Position numbers and translations under genes: made by a program. This document shows, in pieces, positions 44,942 through 56,192 of a stretch of 64,000 bases of DNA (positions are counted from its first letter, which is position 1; each line of letters begins with the position of its first letter). A model generated the notes under the pieces. That model was not told where the DNA came from, made no database searches, and saw only the letters and a program-made list of their open reading frames with translations. Source of the DNA: Cercospora beticola (lineage: Eukaryota > Ascomycota > Dothideomycetes > Mycosphaerellales > Mycosphaerellaceae); the NCBI RefSeq assembly GCF_033473495.1, contig NC_088938.1:3844001-3908000 (forward strand). The letters run 5' to 3'.

Positions 44942-47900
44942 TCAGCCATCAGTAGTATCCATCGCCTCTCCTCTAGTCCTCTCCGCCTTCCTCTCCTTCC
45001 TCCACGCATCAATCTTGTCCTTCAGCTCCACATTATCCAACACCTCCTCGATCTTCAGCGGCACACGATTGAACGGGTCCGTGGGGTCGGAAAGCAGATG
45101 CGTCCGAATCGTGCTGCGATCCACCACACTCTTGCTGCTTGGCAGTATCACCGGATCCGTCATCAAGATGCCCAGCAGAGGATCCTCGAATTCTTCAGGA
45201 ATCTCGCCCAGATCGGCTTCTTCTTGCTCGTCCAATGCCTTCGCTTCAGCGACTTTCTCGCCGAGCGTCTCCCATGCGCGGAGCTCTTCGGGAGATTTGA
45301 GAACAGATTTCCTCATGATATCTGTGGCTTCCACGAAATTGGCGGGTTTGTAGGAGCGGCCATCGCGGGCGATGGCGTGAATGAAGTCTTGCTTTTCGGA
45401 GAGATTGATGTAGACGGTAAGGATGTCGGAGAGTAGACTCTTGGGGTGCCATACGGCTTTGAGGTCATCATCCTTGATGACGATGTTCTTCCGTCGTGGT
45501 CCGACAAGTGTGTCGAGGTTGTAGTCTAACATGTCTGCGAGACGGGTGACGATTTCCTGCATCGTGAATGCTTCGGCCAGCGTTTCTGTGAAGAGGATGA
45601 GAGCTTCCATGGTAGAAGAGGTCAGACCGAGGTAGCTCTTGGCTCTTCCTTTGTGGTCTTCGAGCAGATCCTGCTTCTCCTTTCGTTGCTCGTCATTTAA
45701 GTCTTGCATGATGCTCCCGTCGGCCAATTCCTTTGTGAGCTCGTTCACCTTGGCCAAGCTGGAGAGAGACTCATCAAGAACGAAGGTGACGTCGTTGACC
45801 ATCATGTTGACGAACTGGACGAAGAATGCCGTATTTGTTCTCGATTCAATTGCCAGGTTCTCGCGATATTTCGTGTTGACCCATATGCGCTTGACAACCT
45901 GAAAGATCTCGTAGCGAATGCTGAACTTGTCGAAGAACTGTGTGTGCGTGCCAGTGTTTTCTGCCTCAATGTAGAACCTCATCAAAGCGTGAAGCAGGTG
46001 CGTATTGGCAAAGTCTGAGCCAAGCAGCTGGTCATGCAGCACACCTGGCCTGTTGTTAGCATACGGCATGATGCCGAAGAACAGGATAGTCACAAGACCA
46101 GACTTCACGCCTGGGTTCTTGACATATTCGCTGCTGCGCAAGAACGCGATGGCAAATTGCACAAGCTCCGCTGTCTGTGTGGGCACAATAGCCTGTGGCA
46201 TATTCGAGGTGACGAATTTGAAGTTGTCCACAACGCCTTCCAGAAAATATTCAGGGAGGCATTTGAAGACATCCGGCTGTTGTGTTGGCAGTGGAAGTCG
46301 TAGTTGCTCCTTGGGCAGATTCTGGCCGCTCGCCAAACGCAGCAGCCAGACAATGACATATCGCATGAAGTCCATGGAGGCCTTTTGCGTTGCATCGTCG
46401 AGTAGGACACCCGTTGTAGCGTGAATCGTGCTCCACATGTCATCGATCTGTTGCTTGACCTTGGCAACATGTTGCTCGAACCGCTGTAGGTATCGTGGAT
46501 CGCTCACGTACTTGTGGCGTTCCTTCTCAAATTCTGCCAGGTCCTGTTCGTATCGTTTTACGCTCTTTCGCATCGTCGTCATGCGTGTCTGTGCCGCCTC
46601 AGTGCCGTAATGGTGTGCAGCCACTGTCAAGAAGAACAATTCGGAGATGAAATTGTTAGTTCCTTGCGCAGGCCTCTTATAGAATTCGTCACTCGTTGCC
46701 TGGTCTGCGTTGATTTTCGTCTCGTCGGTAATGTCTACTCGTGGGTTGCGACGCAGGTAGTCGACATCTATGCGATCGATCTTGCCAAAACTGGCGTCGA
46801 TGAAGGGACTGCAGAGACGATCAAGAACAGCTGTGACGTTGACCATGAACCCATCCGAGGACACTCGCTTATAGTCGACACGCATCGCTCGCTTGTGGTG
46901 GTTCTTGTTGACGCACATCGCGAACCAGTCCAGGATGCGGCCTCGCGTGGCAGGACCCGCCTTGACGATGCCATCCGCTATCAGGAAGAGCTGCTCTTGA
47001 TGCGTTTTCAACGTCATGCGTGTTGCGCTCTATTTTCAGTCAGCTTTCCTTGCACGTGCGACGTCCGGAGCAGGGGCTGGCTTACCTGCGCGTTGGCAAT
47101 GAATGCCTTGTCGCGCGTCTTAGGCGCCGAGAAATAGCTGCTCGCCGCAGCTTGCTGCATTGGCGACAAGCGGAAGAAAGGTCCCAGTATCGTCTTTGAC
47201 TCGATGTCCTGTGCTTCGACATCAGGCGCCCACATCTCCGACTCAGTCACAGCATTCATGATCTTCGGAAAGCGTAGCAGGTTCCGAATGGCGGTGATGT
47301 AATTCGTGTAATCAGCCAGCATATCTTTCTGAGCAAGTTGTTGACTCAAGACTTCTGCCGCGCCGACAATCGTCTCCTTGATGGTATCGTCTTCCTCGAA
47401 TCTCGACACTGCTTCGGTCAGGAAATCTGTGCAAATGCCATGATCGGACTCTGGATCTGCCAGCAAATGATCTACGAGCGCATTCGAGGTTGGCTCAAAA
47501 TCGGGAAACATATCCGGCATGGTGATCGCGAAAATACAATAACCCATGCTCACCCGTCGTGCTTCCTTCAACACGAAAGCTTTCTCCTCGCTGCCAGTGT
47601 GCCGTGGGTCTTTGCTCGCTCGAACAGCACGCTTGAAGCATTGCAGGAAGTATTCGAAAATCTTGCCTCGTGGAGCATGGCTCGCTGCTTCCGTCAAGAT
47701 GCTGTCTGAGTTATCCACTTGGAGCAAGTCTGCGCCATCCTCTTTGACTCCCCCGAGGTAGGCCAGTTTGTGGCCATGGATGTCCTTGGTCTCGTTCTGG
47801 TTCAATGTGACGCGATACACCTGCTTGAGAACCTTGTCCTGCCATACCTCGATGGTCTCACCGGGGCGATTCGTGGAGCGTGATTGTGGCCGCTCTGAGC

Positions 47901-48297
47901 CGTCTCGATCGCGTTTGACGCCCGGCGACGTCTGGCGCGGCTTTACTGTGATCTTAACGGGCTCTTTCGGGGGAGGAGCTGACACTGCTGCAGGCTTGTG
48001 AGCTTCCAGATTGTTCAGCAGCTTACTACGATCGATCGGTGGCGTCGCTGGCTTGTCGTCGGCGCCGTCGTTCGCAGGCGCTGTGTTCGCCGAGCTCGCA
48101 TCGGTCGTTGTAGTGGGAGGAATCGCTGAACCGTTCGAGTTCGAATCGTTGGCGGCGGTAGCATCTGGGCGACCAGCACCACCGAGCTTCGCCAACCGCT
48201 TCGCACGGATCTATCACATGCAACGGTCAGTGCATCATCGGCAATGCGTAGTGATGGCTCGCACTACCTTCTCCGCGTCTGACATCGTATCGTCCAT
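44942..48297 (-). CDS. UFD2: Ubiquitin conjugation factor E4
   Basis: Exons 48297-48268 (30 nt), 48210-47086 and 47029-44942 join to 1080 aa. The 10-codon first exon ([10 protein letters not shown]) splices into [11 protein letters not shown], the family N-terminus. Introns are both 57 nt; the first has an unusual GTAGTG donor. The long helical Ufd2 core contains GPFFRLS and [16 protein letters not shown]. It ends in a U-box ([20 protein letters not shown], then [19 protein letters not shown]) at about residues 990-1065. Ufd2 elongates ubiquitin chains on pre-ubiquitinated substrates with Cdc48 in the ubiquitin-fusion degradation and ERAD pathways. Residues 11-95 are a low-complexity Ala/Asn/Thr/Pro region. 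Confidence 0.95.
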
Positions 48298-49340
48298 CCT
48301 GGCTGACTGTCTCTTAGCGATGAAAAGACAGTCAGATTGGCGATGGATGTAAGGAAGAGGGAAAATGTGGTAGTTCCGCAAAGTTATGCGGGACTGAAGC
48401 GCTGACAACGACGAAGGTTATGGCGTAGCTGGTGCCTTCACGTCGGATCGGAAAAACTTCGGCCGAACTTCACTTCACACTTCCCTCGCCTTCTGGTGCC
48501 CGCTTGCTTTGTCATCCCACTTCTTCGCACGACCGCGGTGCTACCATATCCATACCACGTATTCTGACGATACTAGCGCTCTTAGTCCTTCGTTGGCATC
48601 CACAGTCTACGTCACGTTCTGCACTGGAGCGCCTGCAGAAGGAGATCCGTTCATTGGGCTGTCTCACCACAAAGCAAGAGCCGTTGAAAGGAAGAGATAT
48701 TCAAGATCACGTCCGAGCCATATGGTATCCTCTTTGCGCACAGGATGGAGCTGTCAGTATGGACAGGCAACAAGGACGAAACTGTGCTCTTAAGGCATGG
48801 TGGCGGACCATTCCAGGTGCATTTGAATTTATTGCCCCTCATAGGCTACTCAGCATCGCCCACCATGCTCTCAACGCGTACTCAATACTCACGAGCGCAG
48901 GAGTAACGTGAGTAGTGCCAACAGAGCGATCAATTTCAACTGCAAGATGTGCCCAATACAACATGTTGGAAACATATTTCAGCAGCTCTACCTCCAGATG
49001 TGACTTCTGGTACCAGAGACAGCCATGATACCTGCAGCTCTCCAACGAGTAAAGAGTTTCGACCGTCGTTTGTATGGAAATCTTGTGCCTCACAGCGGCA
49101 TGGCAAGGTATGGAGGGTCAGCGCAGTGCGTTAGCAGCTGCTTTTGAGCAATCTATCGAGTAAGTCGCCTCATTTAGCCAGCAAAAATATCTTATTCCTT
49201 TTTCGACTTGCGTCATCGCGCTTGTATGTGAGGACATGCGATTTATAGCTAATCGTACGTACTGTAAGCTAAGACTATAGCTGCCTTGCTCGACTACTTC
49301 TCACCAAGCATGTCGTTGTGTGTCCTGCCATATTATGGCA
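48298..49340. other. 1 kb intergenic region
   Basis: UFD2 promoter and 3' flank of the next minus-strand gene. Frames of 60-160 codons have no domain. I see no gene. Confidence 0.35.
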
Positions 49341-50527
49341 TCACTCGGTCTGCGCAAAAGAATAGGCTCCATCGATACGGTCGTCACTAACGCGCTTCGC
49401 CGTGCACACCTCGCCATTCTGGTCACCGCCCTCACAGCCCGTGATGGTTCCACTCGTGCAGGTATAGAAGGGAGTGAACGCAACATGTCCACATTGTCCT
49501 GGCAAAGGCGTGAATTCGTAAGTGGTGGATTGACTCGCTGATTCCTCGACTTCGAATCCGACTGATGCTGAGACAACGCCAAAGGGATCGCCGACGGAGG
49601 CGCTGAAGGTCGTTGTCTGGCTGACGCTGACTTCGTTCGTGATGCCGACCGTGACGGCATCACCGCAGATGTACCCTCCGATCTGTGTGGAGACGTCTCC
49701 GGTCTTGGTGTAAGGAGCACCGTCTGCGATGAAAGTGTCACAGTCGCGTTTGGTGATGGCATGATGGTTGTCCTCATACTCCTCGTGGCCCACTTTGAAT
49801 ATTGGAGCGCCAGTGGTCGATCGTGCGAGTAATACGGTGGAAGAGTTGAGTCCGAGGTCTTCCATGAAGATGTCCATTTTCTCGCCGGCGCTGTCACCAA
49901 CGGATTGGGGAACGAGGATGTTGTCGTTGATGTCTCGCAGGACTACGCTTGAGGCAACAGCGGAATTGTCATCCCGCTTACTGGCACCTGCTGCAGTACA
50001 ATCGCCAGTGCCGCAGCAGAATTGGATCATGAATGTCGATTTGGTTCCTGGTCCATTGAAGCAGACGCCTCCTGAGCCCGCGTAGATTGGGTAGCCGCAG
50101 TTTGGATCTGACACCCCAAATGCGAATCAGCTCTCCGGTTCTGGGATTTCTCATTCTGATTTAGCGCCACTTACCTGTGGTGCTGGCAGGACTCCGACAA
50201 TGGTCTTGCATTCTGGATTTGTTTGCGGAGCTAATGTACATCAGTTTCACGCTGCTGATCCGCTTCGAAGTCGGTCTGTAACGCACCAATATCGTAGAAG
50301 ATATTCTTTAGGTCTCCGTCCATGTTGGCATAGTCGCCCGCGCTGCTGCCAAGAACCGTGTCTCGGTCATACACCACGCAGGCAGGGTAGCCGGTACCAG
50401 AGGTAGTGATTGAATTCGGGCATTCTTCGCAACTCAGGCCGGTACAGAGCGACATTGGTCCACTCTGGGCCATGGCTTGACTCAGGAGACAGCTTGCAAA
50501 AGTCGAGGCTACGAGGATGGCGGCCAT
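49341..50527 (-). CDS. Secreted protein, function unknown (357 aa)
   Basis: Proposed exons are 50527-50251, 50204-50175 and 50107-49341. The second intron (GTAAGT...TCAG) is convincing; the first (46 nt, GTGAAA donor) is weak but removes an in-frame TAG and gives HHCRSPASTTDPNCGYPIY. A signal peptide (AAILVASTFASCLLSQAMAQ) is followed by a Cys-containing N-terminal domain (LCTGLSCEECPNS), a central FMIQFCCGTGDCTAAG motif, and a beta-rich C-terminal third of alternating Ser/Thr/Val (SQTTTFSASVGDPFGVVSAS) ending in paired cysteines. A TATA-like CTCTTATA lies at 50618-50625, about 95 bp upstream. I do not recognise the family and do not assign a function. It heads a run of three secreted-protein genes. 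Confidence 0.68.
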
Positions 50528-50617
50528 GTCTGCGGCTGTTGATTGCTTCTGAGTTTTCAAGGCAATTTGTGTATGGAGTAAAGATTGAAAGATGAGACTG
50601 GCGCTGGAATCAGACAC

Positions 50618-50625
50618 CTCTTATA
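50618..50625 (-). promoter_or_regulatory. TATA-like element
   Basis: TATAAGAG on the minus strand, about 95 bp before the start of the 357-aa secreted protein. Position suits a core promoter. Confidence 0.4.
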
Positions 50626-51246
50626 CGTTGTAACTCATCCTGCTGAGAAGCTCTGAACACTACGAGCTCGCGGAACCTGTGGAGACACGACTCCTATCTT
50701 GCGGGATGAAATCGATGGACCATTGCCATTGTTGTTCATACAGCTAGCAGCCAATGGCTATAGGACTGTGTGGTTAAACTTGTCCTTCTCGCTAATCCTC
50801 TGTTGCTACGGTGAATTTGCTCCTTGTCGTTGGTCTTAGCCTCTTGGCCGACCTCATTTTTCGAATGGCAAGTAAAGGGGCATGCTCCATGGTCCCGCAT
50901 GGTACTCCATCGTCCCGTCCAGCCGCAGCTCTGCTGTTGACATCACACGGTGTTATTTAGTCACCGCCGAGGGGCAGGCTGAGATATCTGGCAGGCTGCC
51001 CTGTGGGTATCATGCCACATGGTAATGACGCACGTTGGTGACACGAGAGGCAATGTGAGGCGATTTTGCAGGATTTCGAGCTGTCGAAAGTGCTGATGGT
51101 AGAGAGAGGATGCTTATGCTGAGATTGATCCACCAAATGCGTCCAGTAACGTCTACACTCGACCAGACCTTGTACAGGTCACTCGAGATGTTTCTCTATG
51201 CTAACTAGTACCTGCAGCAGCTCATCTGCATATACCCTTGGTCAAT
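50626..51246. other. Intergenic region
   Basis: About 620 bp between two secreted-protein genes. I see no gene. Confidence 0.4.
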
Positions 51247-51682
51247 TCACTTCAAGCTAGCTCTAGCCGACAATACAATCTGACCCTCCGGCTGCGTGTA
51301 GCATCCATCTTCTGTTACCGTCTAGTTCGAAGATCAGCTTGCCAACTCTGAAGTGGATGCAATGGACCCAAGTACTCACCAAAATTGGGTTGTTACAACC
51401 TTCGCCAGAGAACAGCTCGACAGTGTAACTCTGCTCTGAGTCCTGAACAATTTCGACACTTTGCCGATTATAATAGCCAGTAGGGACGCAGTCGCCCGGG
51501 AAAGCCGATCCTTCGTTGCTGAAAGGATAGGTGACTTGATTTGACACTCCATCAACACCGCATCCGTTCTCGCAGAACGTAAGGAGCAGAGGGTCGGTTC
51601 TGTCGTTCCGCTTGAGAATGGTAGGAGCAGCGTTGACCAGTGCCAGTGATCCGATTAGGGAGAAGAGTTTGAGTTGATACAT
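51247..51682 (-). CDS. Small secreted cysteine-containing protein
   Basis: About 123 aa. Exon 1 runs 51682-51376 and exon 2 51311-51247, by a GTACTT donor and AACAG acceptor; this reads GCNNPILVKDGCYTQPEGQI and ends SARASLK. A better-looking GTGAGT donor four bases earlier would shift the frame and give a basic tail instead, so the junction is uncertain. The start at 51682 gives a signal peptide (MYQLKLFSLIGSLALVNA) followed by LKR, a possible Kex2 site. Six cysteines remain in the mature part. Size, signal and cysteine content are those of small secreted effector-like proteins of plant-associated fungi, but no known effector is recognised. Confidence 0.62.
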
Positions 51683-52629
51683 ATTTGCGTGAAATCGATG
51701 GTGTTTGGGATTCTTCGAATGCTGGATACGAGCCAGTTGGTAGGTGTATTTATCTACCATAGCTGCCAAGGTGCTCAGTCTTGTGAGCTCCAGCGCTCGA
51801 CCGCTTGATCGTTCCTGTGTGAAGCTCTCACATGTCGGCTTCTATCCTCAAGCCGAGAGAATGGCGTCCATGATCATATGCTCCACGGCCACAGGGGTCC
51901 TGCTATCGAAAGAAGAATATGCGCTGCGGCGAACACAGTTTCATGATCTGTCGATTGGATAGAAACTACTGACGGTATGCCCGCATTGTTACTGGATGAG
52001 GCGGCGGGAGTAGCGAGAGGGAGTGATTAGTGTAGGCGGACTCATCCGATGACGCTAGTGGGTATGGAATGAAGTGGGAGCATTGTGGATCCCACAACCC
52101 GGTGACTGTGGGGCAGGCATCCGGTTCCTGTTGGAGGATGAGGGCGAGGGATTAGCGTGAGGGATCAAGCATGCCTCCGCTTGACCCACTGAGTCAGTCT
52201 CTTGCGGTCTTGCCCACATGCCATGCTTCCTGAAATCTGGCGGCGGCGCAACAGTCTCCTGCCTTCCGTTCTGCACCTGAGGATCCAAGTCTGACACAGT
52301 GTTGTACTTGTTGTCCGGAAAGACGAGGTGTGGTAATAATTGTATGGAGCCCGTGACTCTGGTGAGACTACTCTAGCGGTAATAGTAAATCACTCCGCAG
52401 TGGCGTACATGTAGTGCGAGTTGTCAGGACCACGGGTAATCACAGCGACCACATCCCTCAAACCGATCGCCTGTCCTTCCGTGTCCAACCCCCAATGATG
52501 AAGGCCACATCTTCTGCGAGTAAGTGCCTATTGGCATAACAAATTCGTTCGTGGAAGCCACCGATCATGCTTAATAGCGCTGTATGGATATCAGTCTCGG
52601 TACTCGTTACTTGTTACAGCCAGCTCAGT
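51683..52629. other. Intergenic region
   Basis: About 950 bp between two secreted-protein genes; short frames only. I see no gene. Confidence 0.35.
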
Positions 52630-53595
52630 TCATACCACGACATTCAAGATCCCCTGTGTGGTTTGGGTTGATGCTTCCCCAGCATTTGCAGAAGTTTCGT
52701 AGTCCGGAACGAACAGCGGCCCACACGCGGTAACAGGCGTAGGATCGTCGCTCTCACCGACACCAGCACAGTCTGAAACAGTGCCATTGACGCACCACTG
52801 ATTGATAGAGCATATTAGCCTTTCACTATGCGGCGCGACAGAATGGAAAGCACCACGTACCGCATGTGGTGTGAAATCTACCCAAAAGCTTCCAGGTCCA
52901 ACCAGAAAATCGTAGCTCAGCTTGACACTGCTCAGAGCTGGGAACTGGCGATTCGTCCTGGTCTGGAGCATCCCGAAAAACTCATCGTACTGAGGCTCAG
53001 CAGCTGAAGTACCGTTGATGGTCCGGTTGTTCTGGAGGATGTCTGTCTCAACAGCAAAGTTCTGCGTACAATATGTGTCATCGCTGCACTCCATATCCGC
53101 ACTGATTTTGCGCGAGTTCCGGATTGTGGTGTAGTTGGCGCCCAGCTCTATTGAGCACGCTGATGTGGGATCGGCTTGCCGACGAGTCAGGCCGCTCGAT
53201 AGCGAAGGGACAAGTTCGCCATTTGCGATTGCGGTGAAGCCCAAGAGAAGCAACAACCAAATGGATTTGGTTCCCACTGGTCGGCTGTTCGCACCAGATC
53301 TCTGATCGTCCGACAGATGGTCTGTGTTATTGCTCGTAATGCCTTCTTGACAGAAAGGTCTCATCGCCATTAGCGCGCTGGCATTGTAGTCCCGGGCCAA
53401 GCATTCAACAAACTCCTTGATATTCAAGTTTGTACTACAGTACTGCTTGCATTGGTAGTCCAGTATGGCATCACTGCCCTGGCAACAAGACTCAATTGCG
53501 GTGTTGTTGGAAGTTGTGAGTCCACAGACTGGGCCAGCTGTGTTGTTCGGGAGGATCGGTGTGAGAGATGGGCTTGTATCGCAGGTAGCATTCAT
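52630..53595 (-). CDS. Two-part cysteine-rich protein with an internal signal-like segment
   Basis: From ATG 53595 to the stop at 52630, 300 aa if a 63 nt intron (52803-52865 region, GTACGT...GCTAAT...TCAG) is removed, which joins DFTPHA to WCVNG; the intron is in frame, so 321 aa if retained. Residues 1-95 are an N-terminal domain without a signal peptide (CCQGSDAILDYQCKQYC, EFVECLARDYNASAL). Then comes a hydrophobic stretch (SIWLLLLLGFTAIANG) and, 12 residues later, LTRRQ, a Kex2-type site. The second half has eight cysteines and several N-glycosylation sequons. The second half alone looks like a complete secreted precursor. It is either a natural fusion, a type II membrane protein, or two genes merged. 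Confidence 0.6.
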   Translation of the reverse strand: MNATCDTSPSLTPILPNNTAGPVCGLTTSNNTAIESCCQGSDAILDYQCKQYCSTNLNIKEFVECLARDYNASALMAMRPFCQEGITSNNTDHLSDDQRSGANSRPVGTKSIWLLLLLGFTAIANGELVPSLSSGLTRRQADPTSACSIELGANYTTIRNSRKISADMECSDDTYCTQNFAVETDILQNNRTINGTSAAEPQYDEFFGMLQTRTNRQFPALSSVKLSYDFLVGPGSFWVDFTPHAVRGAFHSVAPHSERLICSINQWCVNGTVSDCAGVGESDDPTPVTACGPLFVPDYETSANAGEASTQTTQGILNVVV

Positions 53596-54714
53596 GATGG
53601 GTGAGTTTTCACAAGTGTTGAGCGATGTGCGGAGGACGAAATGTCCAAGCAGCTGGGAGGTACTGCTTCAACTATGCGACTAGCTCATGTAGTGCACTGA
53701 CGCTGAAAGCTCAATGCGGCAATACTTCTCGCATGATTGACAACAAGTAAATAGGTAACGCCATGACGTTGAACCGCATGGCGGAGCCTCGGGGTGTTGG
53801 AGCCACAGTGTTGGGTATCGCAGCTGCCAGTAGACGATTTCAGGCAACAGGCACCGATAGACACCGGACTTGCCGAACCAGGCCAAAGCCTCTGTGTAGC
53901 TTTGATCGAAAGCGTGTGAGATCCAGTGATGTGCTTTGCAGTCTCATTTTGAAAGCTGTGCCGCATCATTGCAAGTTTATGAGGATCATCAAACGCACGT
54001 CAGCCATCAGGCTCGTCTGCACATATATCTGCAATGTAGTCATAAGTTTGTAGTCATGTGCCTTGTGGTCACGGTCGCCATGAGATATTCCAGGCTATAA
54101 TGCATCGAGCTTGTTCGCCACTTGACCGGGTACTGGAGGCTGTGCGGTCAGGAACGGATGCACGTCCGAGCGATGCTTTGGCCAATGCTTTCCGACAAGC
54201 CCAGTTTTAAAGATGATTGAGCCAGCATCATTCCCCAGGTCTACTCACACTGTGAGTTGCAATCGAGGATGCCAAGGTGCCAAGCGCGCTTGCTTTCCCC
54301 GTGATGCCCGTCTCAAGAGGCACAGGTGGGGTGCTGGATACTCCTGCATGTAAGTCGCATGAGAAGCCCCACAGATCCATATTTGAAGTTCAAACAGCAT
54401 CAGTGTCCGTATACGTGCCTCAGTCTTGCAGTCGGTGCCGCCGGAATTTTCTGACAGTGTGATATCTCAGTTGCTGTGCCTCACGATGAGATTGCATAAA
54501 TGTAATGACAACGAGATCCGCTCGACTGTGCTATGGCGTTTGTCCCTACGAGGCAGGTAACTCGCCACTTCTCCATCCATCTAGCTTACCTGTGAGCTGC
54601 AGCAAGTCGCTATCTGGTCTTATCACGGAGTCCGGAGTGCAACACTGGTGATCAAGGACTGGCCCATCTGAGTTCTGCACAATCAATTCCGGGAGCTAGG
54701 CCGCAAGAGTCGCC
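53596..54714. other. 1.1 kb intergenic region
   Basis: Divergent 5' flanks of the two-part secreted protein and the C2H2 protein. I see no gene. Confidence 0.35.
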
Positions 54715-55287
54715 ATGTACGCCGAGGGAACGCCTGCAAAACGAGGCGAAGGTGGACGGCGTGCACTGGCGCATAGTATGCCTGTCATACCTTCGGCCGA
54801 TGGGTGGGGCCTGCCTGATGAGGCAATCACTTGTCTTCAGGATGTCCCAAACCCGCAAATTGCTGGCCAGCAGAGTCCGCAAAGAGAAGGTCCGCTGGTC
54901 TCCCGTGAGCTAGAAGCAGTACTGGCTGAGGAGAGCCATAAGCAGCAAATCCTCTCGAGCCAGAGTGCTCACGGACCCCATGGAACCATTGATCTTCTCG
55001 TTCCCATGGACATGTCCCCAAGCTACTACTTCTGCTGGCAGCACGGTTGCAACGGACGAGCTTTTACCAACCTGAGCAATTACAGGCGACACTGTAAAGA
55101 GAAGAGCGAGAGTTATCGCAAGCCAGTATGCCCGCGTTGTGGTCGGCAATTTGTCAGGGAAGCAGCCCGAGATTCGCATTACGGCCAAAAGCGATGTAAG
55201 GTTGTGGCCATTGATGCCAATGGCGCGGCAATGTGGTCTTCTGTGCAGTCAATTGAAGCCACCGAGGAACATGCCAAAGCAAGTTGA
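54715..55287 (+). CDS. C2H2-type zinc-finger protein
   Basis: 190 aa, intronless. A disordered N-terminus of about 105 residues leads to a pair of finger-like modules: FCWQHGCNGRAFTNLSNYRR, with its C-x4-C and a following H, then PVCPRCGRQFVREAARDSH with GQKRC. The second is a good C2H2/C2HC match. The first lacks a clear second histidine and may be degenerate. Similar small fungal proteins are annotated only as C2H2-domain containing. Likely nuclear and DNA-binding; the target is unknown. It may be longer if an unseen upstream exon exists. Confidence 0.65.
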   Translation: MYAEGTPAKRGEGGRRALAHSMPVIPSADGWGLPDEAITCLQDVPNPQIAGQQSPQREGPLVSRELEAVLAEESHKQQILSSQSAHGPHGTIDLLVPMDMSPSYYFCWQHGCNGRAFTNLSNYRRHCKEKSESYRKPVCPRCGRQFVREAARDSHYGQKRCKVVAIDANGAAMWSSVQSIEATEEHAKAS

Positions 55288-56192
55288 CATAGCAAATGGC
55301 GGAGTCTACGATTGAGACAGGACTTGTGGATTCTCCCAGTGTCGTTTCAATGGTCACCGGGCACTGCACTGCGCTGAGTTGTACAGAAGGACTCATCAGC
55401 GACCACACTCCTCCAGACTCACAGGTTGCCGCGATGATCATTCCACCTGCCCGAGTCCTTGTCGGCGAAAGCCTCTGCGAAGATGTTGCTCTGTTGCTTT
55501 TCGGAGGCCGGAACGAGTATGCAAGTACGTGTGGGAGAAGGAATGTCAATCTGAAGAAGCTGAAGGAAAGCTCCCATCTTGGCAACGCGGGCCACCAATG
55601 CCGCTTACTCATCCTGAAGCTCCATACCAGCTAGGTTTACTCTAAAAAGTCACACGAGCATTTGTGAATGAAAATGTGCAAATAGTAGCATGCCAGAAGA
55701 AAACTGCTCGGCACGTATGTAGTTCGTCTGGAACGTGATTCGGTACATGCGGTATCTCAATATCTGCTTCAAAAGGAAATTCGGTTACTGTTGTAGTAGG
55801 CGTTGTAGTCAAAGGGAAAAAAGGAGCCATAACCAGCAGGTCAGTCAAGTCAAGCGGCCCTGCACCGCCAAGGACAAAAGACAAAAAGTCCTTCAATCAT
55901 TCGTTCTCTTCTCGTTCCTTCGCCAGGTTGCCCATGCTTCTTCAATGAAAAACATTACGCTTTCGAAATCAAGGATGCGTAATGTAGCGAGCGAGCAGAG
56001 TTTCTCTCAGCTCGCGCCAGATCCGTTCGTGCATCACAGCGGGTTCCATGCGCCCAATTTTGTTTTGTGCAAAGCCGGCATCTCGCTTCAACTTTTCTTT
56101 TGTTCTGCTGTCATTCTTCATGCCACGGTTGCGTTGCCATGTTTGCAAAATCCCGCACCTCGTGTTGTGTAGATCGCCACCTAGAAGGGCAA
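55288..56192. other. Convergent intergenic region
   Basis: 905 bp between the C2H2 gene and the VAP gene 3' end. I see no gene. Confidence 0.4.

Noticed and set aside
49341..50527. Pore-forming-toxin-like fold for the Ser/Thr/Val-rich C-terminus
   Set aside because: The alternating pattern is suggestive but no diagnostic motif is visible, so no function is assigned.
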